A DNA stretch of 59,766 bases. Source: an uncultured Nitrospira sp. Its GTDB lineage: Bacteria > Nitrospirota > Nitrospiria > Nitrospirales > Nitrospiraceae. The stretch is taken from positions 1-59,766 of the forward strand of contig CABVSR010000023.1 in assembly GCA_902500995.1 (NCBI GenBank), read 5' to 3'. The notes under the pieces were generated by a model. It was not told where the DNA came from, made no database searches, and saw only the letters and a list, made by a program, of their open reading frames with translations. The first letter of the stretch is position 1. Each line of letters begins with the position of its first letter. Shown here piece by piece: positions 27,739 through 36,487 of the stretch. Made by a program: the position numbers and the translations under genes.

Positions 27739-29229
27739 ATGAAGAACTCTGCGTGGATTCTCGTCATTGCCGCCTGTGCCCTCTGCGGGTTGCCGGAAGG
27801 CAGCGCCAGGGCAGAGGAGCCTGTCAAACCAAAGGCCGCCCTTCCGCCGATTCCCCTATCCCTGAACGAAGTACACGCCTGGATCGATCGGTCCCATCCG
27901 CTCCTGAAAGGCGCCGGCACGGAAAAGACGTCGGCGCGCGGGAAGATGCTCAAGGCTCTGGGCGCATTCGAACCGATCCTGGTGAACGATACCGAGATCG
28001 AACGCTTTATCGAAAAGGGCACCACAAAAACGCAAAGTGTCGGATTCAACGACACCCTGGTCGAAGCGCGAACCCCTTGGGGATTCCGGGGTAGCGCGGG
28101 CATTCGACAGTCCATCGGAGACGCGGTGATTCCCGACCTCGCCTTCGGAAACGGCAAGCAAGTCATTCTCGGCGGCTTCCTGCCTCTGCTCAGAGGGCTC
28201 ATGATCAATCCGGAAAATGCGGAGCTGCAGCGTTCGGAACTGGCCGATCCTCGCGCCGAGGTCAAAATTTCGCAAACCCGCCAGGATCTCTTTCTGGCCG
28301 CGGCGAGCCAATTCTGGGATTGGGTCTCGGCCGCCAAGTTCGTAGACGTGCAACGCCGGGCCCTCGGCGTCGCGGAGGAACGCCTGCGGCAGGTAGAAGG
28401 CCGAGCCAAGGCCGGCGCGGTCGCGCCGCTCGACGTCGTCGAGGCAGGGCAGGAGGTGCAGCGCCGACGTGAAGTCGCCATCACCGCGCAGCGCGCCGTG
28501 GAGCAGGAACAATACAAAATGTCGATGTTCCTCTGGGAAAACCAGACGCCTACGGCCCCGCAACTCGAGCGCGTCCCGGATTTCCCGCCGCCCGCCGGTG
28601 CCCCGACGGCCGACATCGTCAAGGCCGATAAGTTACAAGCCAAAAGCGATCGCCCCGAGATCCGCGAAGTCGATATCGAAGCCAAGGTCAACAACATCGA
28701 TCTGGAACTCGCCAAGAACAATCTCTTGCCGAGTCTCGATCTCGAAGCGGCGCCGGCCAGGGCCCCGGAAAAATTTGTCCTCGGATTGGGCTATCGGTTC
28801 GGAGCGGAGTTGCGCATTCCGATTCTGCAGCGCCGCAGCCGCGGTGAAGTGATGGAGGCCCAGGCGCAGGCCGATCGCCTGGTGCTGGTGCAGAAGTACC
28901 GGGAACAGCAAGTGGTGGTGGACGTCGATAATGCCGTGTCGGCCATCGAACGGGCGAAGGAACGGGTCGCGGCGGCGGCGGAGTCGCTCCGCATGGCAAA
29001 GACCCTGGAGGAGGGCGAACGATTCCGGTTCAGCCTGGGCGCCACCAGCGTGTTGTTTGTGAATCTGCGCGAACGGAATTCCGTCGATTCGGAGATGCAA
29101 CTCGTGCGGGCCAAGGCTGATTACCAAAAGGCCCTCGCGCTTTATCAATGGGCCACCGGTTCCTGGGCCAGGAGCCAGCCGTCAGCCGTGCCGGTCAATT
29201 ACCGAGTCGGCGCGAGCCTTTCCAAATAG
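27739..29229 (+). CDS. TolC-family outer-membrane channel
   Basis: About 496 residues. The signal peptide is short (AWILVIAACALCGLPEG, cleavage near ARA). The body has long alternating helices with two similar halves, the usual TolC architecture, for example AEERLRQVEGRAKAGAVAPL and the matching EEGERFRFSLGATSVLFVN. The first part carries LSLNEVHAWIDRSHPLLKG. It forms the outer-membrane duct for the adaptor encoded upstream. GAAAGGAG precedes the ATG at 27739. A 131-base gap separates it from the first ABC-like gene. Confidence 0.88.
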   Translation: MKNSAWILVIAACALCGLPEGSARAEEPVKPKAALPPIPLSLNEVHAWIDRSHPLLKGAGTEKTSARGKMLKALGAFEPILVNDTEIERFIEKGTTKTQSVGFNDTLVEARTPWGFRGSAGIRQSIGDAVIPDLAFGNGKQVILGGFLPLLRGLMINPENAELQRSELADPRAEVKISQTRQDLFLAAASQFWDWVSAAKFVDVQRRALGVAEERLRQVEGRAKAGAVAPLDVVEAGQEVQRRREVAITAQRAVEQEQYKMSMFLWENQTPTAPQLERVPDFPPPAGAPTADIVKADKLQAKSDRPEIREVDIEAKVNNIDLELAKNNLLPSLDLEAAPARAPEKFVLGLGYRFGAELRIPILQRRSRGEVMEAQAQADRLVLVQKYREQQVVVDVDNAVSAIERAKERVAAAAESLRMAKTLEEGERFRFSLGATSVLFVNLRERNSVDSEMQLVRAKADYQKALALYQWATGSWARSQPSAVPVNYRVGASLSK

Positions 29230-29360
29230 TGGTATTTTGCGGTGTGCTCTGATAGGTTTTAACAGGTGTAGGCCTGCGCAGACAGGTCGCCGCAACAATC
29301 TCGTCCGGCCGTCACCAGAGCGCGGCACAGGGCTCGACGAGGCGCGGCAGGGGTAGCAGA

Positions 29361-31028
29361 ATGGCCCAGGATCACTCCGACAACCAGAGCAATTTGTTCC
29401 AAACGGTCGTCGGCCATCTGGGCCTTCTGTTTCGTCTCGAACGGCGCATCCTCGGCCTCATCGTCTCCTATTCAATCGCCATTGGGCTCTTCTCGCTGAT
29501 CGTCCCCCTCACCGTTCAGGAACTCGTCAACACATTCGCCTTCGCGCTGCAGCCCATCACCATTGTCACCTTGGCGGCGGTCATGGTGGCGGGCCTGTTG
29601 TTCGTCGGAGCGTTCCGGGCCCTTCAGTATTACGCCGTGGAAGTGCTGGAGCGGCGCATTTTTGCCCGGGTCGCCATCGCCATGGCCCAGCAACTCCCGC
29701 ACCTGCGGTATCAGGGCTTCAAACCTCGGTACGCGAATTTTTTCGTCGAAACCATTCTCATGCAGCGAGCCGTGTCGGTGCTCCTGGTCGACCTGATCAA
29801 CGTGATCGTGGGCGGGGCCGTGGGGATGACCATCCTCGTGTTCTACCACCCGTACTTCCTGCTGTTTAACGCGATCCTCCTGGTGGGATTCAACGTCGTG
29901 TTTTTTCTCATGAGCCACGGCGGTCTCAAGGCCGACATGGACCTGTCACACGCCAAATACGACACCCTGCACTGGTTCCAGGAAATCGCTTACAACCTGC
30001 TCCATTTAAAGTCTACCGACAGCCAGACGCTGCTGATCAAAAAAACGGATCAACTGCTGGACACCTATGTCGGGGTGCGCCGAACGAGGTTCGGCATCCT
30101 CATCCGGCAGTATCTGGGCTCGCTCGGGTGGCAGGCCATCGTCCACAGCGGACTCATTGCCACGGCAGGCTGGCTCCTGGGCATCGGCCAACTCACGCTC
30201 GGACAATTCGTCGCGGCCGAAGTCGTGGTGAGCGGAATCCTCTCGAGTTTCGACGGGGTCGTGAAGCGCATGGGCCACATCTATTATTTCCTGACCGCCC
30301 TGACCGAATTGAGTTTCCTGTTCTCGCTGCCCAAAGATCAGGACGCCGCCACGCTGTCCATTCCCTTGCCCGATCCGACGGTTCACGGAATTCGAGTCAC
30401 CTGCAAAGACCTGACTTTTGCGCCCCCCGGCGGCCTGCCGGTGTTTGAGCACTTCAATCTCGAAGTGACACCGGGCGAAAAAATCGGCATCTATGCGGAT
30501 ACGACGATGGCCAAAACCGCGCTGGCCCGGGTGCTTGGCGGGCTCGAATCGCCCACCGCCGGCGTCATCCGCTACAACGGCGTCGATCTCCGGCATCTCA
30601 ATTTGGATTCCGTCAATCGCTTCAGAGGATTCATTCTGGATTCACAGCTCTCCCTGTTCGAGGGGACACTGGAAGAAAACATCGTGCTCGGACGGGACTA
30701 CATTCCTTACAGCGACGTGCGATGGGCGCTGCGCTTCGCCGAGCTCGAGGAAGAAGTCGACGCCCTTCCTCACGGGCTGAAAACGCATGTGCGATCCGCC
30801 GGCAAAATTTTTGCCCCCACGCACATCGTGCGCATCCTGGTGGCGCGGGCGATCCTAGGGCGCCCGCAGCTGCTGATTTTCGAAGGCATTCTCCATAATA
30901 TGCATCCCGCCATGCGCGAGACGATCCTCCGCCGCCTGTGCAGCAAGGAAGAACCCTGGTCGGTGATTTTCGTCTCGAACGATCCCAATCTGACCCCGCA
31001 TGTCGACCGCCGGATCATGCTGAACTGA
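29361..31028 (+). CDS. ABC exporter-like subunit with degenerate nucleotide-binding motifs (paralogue 1)
   Basis: About 555 residues: six TM segments (28-315) like bacteriocin and RTX exporters (VPLTVQELVNTF replaces the usual PLxxQxxxDxV), then a nucleotide-binding-like domain (345-555). Motifs, compared with an active domain: Walker A is GIYADTTMAKTA (Lys385 and Thr386 kept, all inner glycines lost); the Q-loop Gln is Asp427 (FILDSQ); signature LSGGQ is FAPTH; Walker B DE is E508-G509 (LLIFEG); the H-loop His is Asn540 (VSND). Yet the D-loop/end segment LCSKEEPWSVIFVSND is fully shared with paralogue 2. Binding may remain; hydrolysis is unlikely. There is no C39 peptidase domain. Confidence 0.85.
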   Translation: MAQDHSDNQSNLFQTVVGHLGLLFRLERRILGLIVSYSIAIGLFSLIVPLTVQELVNTFAFALQPITIVTLAAVMVAGLLFVGAFRALQYYAVEVLERRIFARVAIAMAQQLPHLRYQGFKPRYANFFVETILMQRAVSVLLVDLINVIVGGAVGMTILVFYHPYFLLFNAILLVGFNVVFFLMSHGGLKADMDLSHAKYDTLHWFQEIAYNLLHLKSTDSQTLLIKKTDQLLDTYVGVRRTRFGILIRQYLGSLGWQAIVHSGLIATAGWLLGIGQLTLGQFVAAEVVVSGILSSFDGVVKRMGHIYYFLTALTELSFLFSLPKDQDAATLSIPLPDPTVHGIRVTCKDLTFAPPGGLPVFEHFNLEVTPGEKIGIYADTTMAKTALARVLGGLESPTAGVIRYNGVDLRHLNLDSVNRFRGFILDSQLSLFEGTLEENIVLGRDYIPYSDVRWALRFAELEEEVDALPHGLKTHVRSAGKIFAPTHIVRILVARAILGRPQLLIFEGILHNMHPAMRETILRRLCSKEEPWSVIFVSNDPNLTPHVDRRIMLN

Positions 31029-31157
31029 CGCCTTGCCCCTCGGTCGCCGGCCGCTCGCCCGGAACTGTCCCTTGCTCCGCCGGCCCCCTTCCCATCCTTG
31101 ACAGAATTGGGGCATTCGCCCACACTGCGCCCACCATCGACCGCCACGAGCCCTCGA

Positions 31158-32834
31158 GTGAACCACAAGGCCATCGAATCAACCGTCGCCGCACCCTCAG
31201 CCTGGACCCAGCTTGCGCGACTCAACCTTCTGATCGGGCTCGAGCGCCGCATCCTCGCGATCATCGCCTCCTATGCCGTCGTGATCGGCTCGTTCGCATT
31301 GATCGTGCCGCTCACTGTTCAAGAGCTGGTCAACACCTTCGCCTTCGCCATTCAACCGATCATGATCGTGACGCTGGTGGCCATCATGTTAGGCGCCTTG
31401 CTGTTGATGGGCGCGTTTCGCGTCCTGCAGGGGCGCGCAGTGGAAATCCTGGTTCAGCGCATCTATACGCGGCTGGCTGTCGCCTTTACCGAAGCCCTTC
31501 CGCGTTTTCGCGAGAACGTGTTCCTGCCCCAACATACGAATACCTTCATCGAAGCGGAACTGCTGCCGCGCGCGCTGGTCGCGATGCTGGTCGACCTCAT
31601 CAACGTGTCTGTGTCGGGCCTGATCGGCATGACCATTCTGATCATGTATCATCCCTATTTCCTCGGCTATAACCTCTTCCTGATCACCGGCTTTCTCTTT
31701 CTTCTGACCTTTTTCGGTCGCGGAGGGTTTCGTATCACCCAACGGGTGTCGCAGCTCCACTACCAGACCTTTCACTGGTTGCAAGACATCGGCATCAACC
31801 GGCTCCATTTCAAATCCACCGACAGCTTGCCTCTCCTGCTCAAGAAAACGGATGCGCTCGTTCAGGACTATGTCCAGGCGCGGAAAAGACGGTCGGATAT
31901 TCTGACCGGAGCCCAATATAAAAGCGCCGTCATCTTTCAAGCCTTCGCCCACAGCGGCATGATCGCCCTTGGCGGATGGTTGTTGTCGCTGGGGGACATC
32001 ACCCTCGGGCAGTTCGTGGCGGCGGAAGTCATTGTCGGCACCCTGCTCCTCAATCTCGACATGGTGGCCCGACGGATGTACGCCGCCATCTATGCCGCCA
32101 CGTCGCTGCATGAGCTGTCCGGGCTGTTCGAGATGCCGAAAGAAGAGGTGTCCGGCCCGATTGCCGGCTGGCTACCGAATCCCACCGTGCAAGGAGTCCG
32201 CCTGACGTGCAAAGATGTGTCGTTTGCCGGACCGGACGGGGCGACGCTGTTCGATCACTTCAACCTGGAAGTGCTGCCGGGCGAAAAGATCTGCGTGCTC
32301 ACGGGAACGAGCAGAAGCAAAACGTCTCTGGCGCTGCTCCTGGCAGGCCTCTACCATCCGGCCGGCGGCGTTATCCGGTACAACGACATCGACCTCCGCG
32401 ACGTGCCGCTCACCTATGTGAATCGTTGCCGGGGTTTGATGCTCGATTCCCATCCCACCTTGTTCGACGGCACCCTGGAGGAGAACGTGACGCTCCGGCG
32501 CCCGTCGATTCAATTCGAGGATCTCAGCTGGGCGCTCCGGTTCGTGGAGCTAGAGGACGAAATCGACGCGCTGCCCCAGGGACTGGAAACCGTCGTGCAC
32601 GGGAACGGAGCCAATCTGAGCCGCAGCCAGGTGCTGCGCATGCTTCTGGCCAGAATGATCGTGACCCGGCCGGAATTGCTGATTTTCAACGGCAGCCTCC
32701 ACAATATCGACCCGACTCTGCGACTGACGTTGTTGCGGCGGCTCTGCTCCAAGGAAGAGCCCTGGTCGGTCGTCTTTGTTTCCAATGATCCGGAGGTCTC
32801 GCAACTGGTCGAGCGGCGCGTCATACTCGACTGA
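31158..32834 (+). CDS. ABC exporter-like subunit with degenerate nucleotide-binding motifs (paralogue 2)
   Basis: About 558 residues, about half identical by eye to the gene before it along the whole length, so tandem duplication is likely. Six TMs then an ABC-like domain. Walker A reads GTSRSKTS (Lys and Thr kept, central Gly lost), Q-loop Gln is Asp (LMLDSHP), signature LSGGQ is LSRSQ, Walker B DE is NG (LLIFNG), and the H-loop His is Asn (FVSND). The replacements sit at the same five places as in paralogue 1 and often with the same residue. The two could form a heterodimer. GTG at 31158 is my preferred start; a TTG at 31098 is possible. Neither has a strong ribosome site. Confidence 0.84.
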   Translation: MNHKAIESTVAAPSAWTQLARLNLLIGLERRILAIIASYAVVIGSFALIVPLTVQELVNTFAFAIQPIMIVTLVAIMLGALLLMGAFRVLQGRAVEILVQRIYTRLAVAFTEALPRFRENVFLPQHTNTFIEAELLPRALVAMLVDLINVSVSGLIGMTILIMYHPYFLGYNLFLITGFLFLLTFFGRGGFRITQRVSQLHYQTFHWLQDIGINRLHFKSTDSLPLLLKKTDALVQDYVQARKRRSDILTGAQYKSAVIFQAFAHSGMIALGGWLLSLGDITLGQFVAAEVIVGTLLLNLDMVARRMYAAIYAATSLHELSGLFEMPKEEVSGPIAGWLPNPTVQGVRLTCKDVSFAGPDGATLFDHFNLEVLPGEKICVLTGTSRSKTSLALLLAGLYHPAGGVIRYNDIDLRDVPLTYVNRCRGLMLDSHPTLFDGTLEENVTLRRPSIQFEDLSWALRFVELEDEIDALPQGLETVVHGNGANLSRSQVLRMLLARMIVTRPELLIFNGSLHNIDPTLRLTLLRRLCSKEEPWSVVFVSNDPEVSQLVERRVILD

Positions 32835-32948
32835 CCCGCGCTGTCTCCAACCGGGCTTCGGCTTCTTTCTTGGAGTACGATCTGCTAGACTGATGCGCTG
32901 AAACAAGTGGGCCCTATGCCGGGCGCCGGCCCGGCGAAAGGAACTTCT

Positions 32949-33722
32949 GTGTCGCTTGCGTCACGCTTCAAACTATCCTTTCCCAGCCCAAACCAACTGA
33001 TCATCAGTCTCTTGATCGCCGGGCTGGGCTGGATCAGCGGGCAAGCCCTGAGCCGTATCGATCAGGACTTGCGCATCATGTACACCGAGTACACGCTGGG
33101 GGCAGCCGACCTGGCCCATATCTCTGCCGACGTCATCCGCTATCGCAACACGATCATCCGATCCTTGGAAGCGGAAAATCAGGCGGTCTTCGAGCGCATT
33201 ACAGAATCGCTTCCGACACAGCGAGCACGGATCCAACACGCGGTGGATCGGTATGCCGCAGCCGGCCTGCGCGTGTCACGGAGCGGGCGCAGCGAGGAAA
33301 AAGATATCCAGGCAGTGCGTGAAAGCCTCGATCAATACTTTCATGTCGCGAGTAACACCACCGATCTCCTCGCGCAAGAGTGGAAGGCGGGATCGCCGGC
33401 AGAGGCGGCGGAGCTCCGGCGCAAAGCGGAAATCCATGCGGCGGACAACGGCGGCCCTAAGGTTATGCAGGTCAGTCTGGCGTTGGATCGTCTGCTGGAG
33501 ACCGTAGCGGAAGTCGCCAAAGATATGCGGGACGCGGGCACCAAAACCATCCGCTCGACCAGCTATTGGATTGTGGGGGGCAGCTTTTTCATCGCCTTGC
33601 TGAATCTGTTCCTGAGTCGAACCACCAGGACGCCGCTGCCCCTGCCCAGATCCGAAGCCGCTCTCGATCCCGGTTCGAACCTGCCTCCCGATCGGTCCAA
33701 TACGGCGCTTCGCGCCGAATAA
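32949..33722 (+). CDS. Two-TM protein with helical periplasmic domain
   Basis: About 257 residues. One TM near the start (LIISLLIAGLGWISGQAL), a helical region of about 170 residues similar to four-helix-bundle sensor modules of chemoreceptors (for example VRESLDQYFHVASNTTDLLA), a second TM (YWIVGGSFFIALLNLFL) and a short Pro-rich tail. It has no HAMP, kinase or signalling domain. The GTG at 32949 has AAAGGA upstream. It is 114 bases after paralogue 2 on the same strand and may be part of the operon as a sensor or partner. Function is not known. Confidence 0.65.
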   Translation: MSLASRFKLSFPSPNQLIISLLIAGLGWISGQALSRIDQDLRIMYTEYTLGAADLAHISADVIRYRNTIIRSLEAENQAVFERITESLPTQRARIQHAVDRYAAAGLRVSRSGRSEEKDIQAVRESLDQYFHVASNTTDLLAQEWKAGSPAEAAELRRKAEIHAADNGGPKVMQVSLALDRLLETVAEVAKDMRDAGTKTIRSTSYWIVGGSFFIALLNLFLSRTTRTPLPLPRSEAALDPGSNLPPDRSNTALRAE

Positions 33723-33737
33723 TTCATTCCCTCATCG

Positions 33738-34442
33738 TCACGATTCCGGCGGCCGGCCGAGCGCTTCGAACAGCCGCCGGCGTTCCTCCTCATTCAAGTC
33801 CATCCACTGCCCCGCATGAAGCCCTTCGATCCCGATGTGCATGATCCGCACGCGGTGCAAGGCCACCACCCGGTAGCCGAGCGCCTGGCACATGCGCCTG
33901 ATCTGCCGATTCCTGCCCTCCGTCAGGATGATCCGGAACCGGCGAGGTCCCACACGCGCCATCCGGCAAGGGCGGGTACGCTGCCCCAGGATCATCACGC
34001 CCTCTGCCATGCGCGAGAGAAAGACGTCATCGAACTCCCGGTCCACCTCCACGCGATATTCACGCTCATGCCCGTGTTCAACCCGGAGGATCTCGTTGAC
34101 GATATCCCCGTCGTTGGTCAGGAGGATGAGTCCGGAGGAATCCTTGTCGAGCCGGCCGATGGGGAAAATCCGCTCGCGATGGTGGATTTCTGAAATGATA
34201 TTCCGCGGCACGTGCAGTTCGGTCGTCGTCGTCACTCCGACCGGCTTGTGATATTTGATATAGACGGCGCGGTTGCCTCGCTGGAGCACCGTTCCGTCAC
34301 GCGCCACGATATCCTTGGCCGAGACCTGATCCCCGAGCTTGGCGACCACCCCGTTGATCGTGACGCGGCCTTCGGCAATCAGCCGATCGGCTTCCCGCCG
34401 GGAACAGAGGCCTTGCTCGGTGAAGAACTTATTGATGCGCAT
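33738..34442 (-). CDS. RsuA/RluB-family rRNA pseudouridine synthase
   Basis: About 234 residues. An S4 RNA-binding domain (INKFFTEQGLCSRREADRLI) is followed by the synthase domain with the catalytic Asp in GRLDKDSSGLILLTNDGD and a further EGRNRQIRRM. It isomerises one uridine in 16S or 23S rRNA. RluB, RluE/F and RsuA cannot be separated by eye, although the length and S4 domain suit RluB or RsuA. It converges with the secretion-like operon from the other side; the intervening gap is 15 bases. Confidence 0.93.
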   Translation of the reverse strand: MRINKFFTEQGLCSRREADRLIAEGRVTINGVVAKLGDQVSAKDIVARDGTVLQRGNRAVYIKYHKPVGVTTTTELHVPRNIISEIHHRERIFPIGRLDKDSSGLILLTNDGDIVNEILRVEHGHEREYRVEVDREFDDVFLSRMAEGVMILGQRTRPCRMARVGPRRFRIILTEGRNRQIRRMCQALGYRVVALHRVRIMHIGIEGLHAGQWMDLNEEERRRLFEALGRPPES

Positions 34443-34618
34443 GGTCGGCGCAAGCCGTGCTTCCTGAAGCGCGAAGCATATCTCATCCGTTTATGGCATA
34501 TCGCTTATAGTATGATCCGGCACGGAGAGTGGGGGCTGTGCTGCCGGCCATACGCTAGGGGGTATACACTCTGGGTCCCACCGAGAGGCGCTTCACGAAC
34601 GACGTTTCACGGTGAGAA

Positions 34619-35551
34619 TCAATGCACGCGGCGGCCGGCTCGAATCCGTCCCAGCATACGGTAGATCAAACGCGCAATGCTGAACTGCGGCGCCACGAAA
34701 CCTTCGATCGGGGCAATCTCGCTGATGTCCATGCCGACGATGCCAGGCCCGTTAGCGAGCGCCGTCACCAGCGCAAGGGTGTCGTACCAGCCCAACCCCC
34801 CCGGTTCCGGTGTGCCCAAGGCGGGAACGAGCGAGGCATCCAGCCCGTCACAATCGAAGGTCAGGTACACGGGTCCGGTGCAAGCAGCCAGCACCTCAGG
34901 AATCCACCGGGCGGCCCGCCCCTCGTACGGCCCGGAAGGATCCAGGATCGAGGCCGCAAAAAAGGTCGTGATGCGCGGCGTCTTTTCGATGAGGTCGATT
35001 TCTTCAGGACTGATCGATCGGATGCCGACCTGCACGAGCGGTAACCCGTCTCCCACCACCCGGGCCATAACGCTGGCGTGACTGTAGGGATTGTCCTGGT
35101 AGGCCTGGCGGAGATCTCCGTGCGCATCGATTTGCACGACGTGCATCCCCGGGTAAGCCCGCGCATGCGCGCGAATGGCGCCCAAGGCGCCGGTATGCTC
35201 GCCGGTCAGAGTCACCAAAAATTTTCCTCGACCGACGTGCGGCCGGACAAACTCCTCGATCGCCTGCACCGCTTGACCGTCTATCCGCCCGGCAAGGTCA
35301 AGCGTGGCAGCCGTGGCTACCCCGCCCCACACGCGATACGGCTCGCACCGCAGGGTCTCGTCGTACAGCTCGACCTGCTGGGAAGCCTCAATGATGGCGG
35401 AGGGGCCGCGATCCGACCCGAGGATGTAACTGGACGTGTGCTCGTAGGGAGCCGGAAGGACGTAGACGCCCGCCTGCTCGGGATGACACCAGGGTTCGTC
35501 GATTCCGAGAAAATTATCGGCTTGCCCGAGCCATCCTGACGGGAGCGCCAT
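34619..35551 (-). CDS. speB: Agmatinase (ureohydrolase)
   Basis: About 310 residues of the arginase/agmatinase fold. The dinuclear manganese motifs are VQIDAHGDLRQAY and LTFDCDGLDASLVPALGTPEPGG; the GEHTGALGA segment replaces the usual GGDHS. It splits agmatine into putrescine and urea. The arginine decarboxylase gene that would supply agmatine lies just upstream on the same strand, behind an inverted-repeat element. The Pro that often follows DxDxxD is Ala here, but the metal-binding residues appear intact. Related proclavaminate or guanidinobutyrate hydrolases are less likely. Confidence 0.9.
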   Translation of the reverse strand: MALPSGWLGQADNFLGIDEPWCHPEQAGVYVLPAPYEHTSSYILGSDRGPSAIIEASQQVELYDETLRCEPYRVWGGVATAATLDLAGRIDGQAVQAIEEFVRPHVGRGKFLVTLTGEHTGALGAIRAHARAYPGMHVVQIDAHGDLRQAYQDNPYSHASVMARVVGDGLPLVQVGIRSISPEEIDLIEKTPRITTFFAASILDPSGPYEGRAARWIPEVLAACTGPVYLTFDCDGLDASLVPALGTPEPGGLGWYDTLALVTALANGPGIVGMDISEIAPIEGFVAPQFSIARLIYRMLGRIRAGRRVH

Positions 35552-35561
35552 ACTTGTACCG

Positions 35562-35742
35562 TTAGCTCGGATTATTCATGGATGCCGTCGCGAGGCGTTC
35601 GAGACTGAAGTCCGCCGGGGCTTCTCGCAAGTAAGGCCGACGCAGGCGTACTAGCAGTCCGTCGAGGAGGTCGAACGAGAAAAGCCCCGCCGGGCGAGAG
35701 GATCGGACGACATAGCGGGTATTCATGAATAGTCCGGGCTAG
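35562..35742. mobile_element. MITE-like element, ~181 bp, with imperfect 25-bp terminal inverted repeats
   Basis: The left end (from TTAGCTCGGATTATTCATGG, 35562) and the right end (reading inwards from 35742 as CTAGCCCGGACTATTCATGA) agree at 20 of 25 positions. A second inner inverted pair (GCCGGGGCTTCTCG against CGAGAAAAGCCCCGCCGG) makes a long hairpin. It carries no gene. It lies between the agmatinase gene and the arginine decarboxylase, and its right end forms the last bases of the latter, including the stop codon. Intergenic repeats of this style occur in Nitrospira genomes (recalled, not searched). Confidence 0.6.
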
Positions 35743-36314
35743 GCCTTGTTCAGAAGGCTCTTGGGAATGTTTTCCGTGGGGATAAATACCGCCAGCGCGA
35801 TGACGCAGGTCCAGCGGTTCGGCCTGCCGACAGCTGATTGCGTGATGTTGAGGGTCCGGACGATTTTTCCGCCCATTTTGAAGACCTGTTCGCGTTCTTT
35901 CCAGGCCACATCCGGATCGAACTCGATGCCTTGAGTAGTGGCGAGCATCTGCGCCGCCAGGTCTTCCGTGTATTCGCCGGATTCTTCGTCGGTTTCACCA
36001 TAGGCATGGTGCTCGGAGAGGTAGCCATAGGTGTCACGATCCGTAGGAATGGCCAACCCGATGGAGGCGGAGATCAGCCGGTTGCGTTCGTTGGTTTCCG
36101 ACCGGGCCATCACACAGAAGGTGATTTCCCCCGGATTCAATAGTTTTTCACCGCGCTTGCGCGGGAGAATTTTGCAGTTGGGCGGAAGGATGGACGAGAC
36201 GCTGACGAGGTTACAGTAGGCCACGCCGGCACTACGCAAGGCCTGCTCGAAAGCAGCCAGCTTTTCCTTGTGCACTCCGACGCCCCTCGTCAAAAACATG
36301 TGTGTTGGTACCAT
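35739..36314 (-). CDS. Pyruvoyl-dependent arginine decarboxylase
   Basis: About 191 residues. The self-cleavage site is seen in [13 protein letters not shown], where the second Ser of SS becomes the pyruvoyl group. Other family motifs: [18 protein letters not shown] and [20 protein letters not shown]. It converts arginine to agmatine. The start at 36314 has GAGGGAG at the right distance; a further ATG 18 bases upstream has none. Agmatinase follows 187 bases downstream, with the repeat element in between. The C-terminus (SLLNKA) ends inside the terminal repeat. Confidence 0.93.
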   Translation of the reverse strand: MVPTHMFLTRGVGVHKEKLAAFEQALRSAGVAYCNLVSVSSILPPNCKILPRKRGEKLLNPGEITFCVMARSETNERNRLISASIGLAIPTDRDTYGYLSEHHAYGETDEESGEYTEDLAAQMLATTQGIEFDPDVAWKEREQVFKMGGKIVRTLNITQSAVGRPNRWTCVIALAVFIPTENIPKSLLNKA

Positions 36315-36487
36315 GTACGTCTCCCTCTTCATCCCGTGTCGAACGCACTCCGCGTGACTGTTCGATCAATTGTGGCAAGCCTCGCCTGCGCCTGCGATCA
36401 TGCGGCGACAGGCGCGAAAGTTGTATCAAGTTTGTTCCGCATCCGCAATACGGCGAGAGGGTTTTTTTGTGTCGCCGCTTCGTTCGG

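Noticed and set aside
31098-31160. TTG start for the second ABC-like protein
   Set aside because: No ribosome site and the extra residues have no match in the paralogue; GTG at 31158 fits better, though still not certain.
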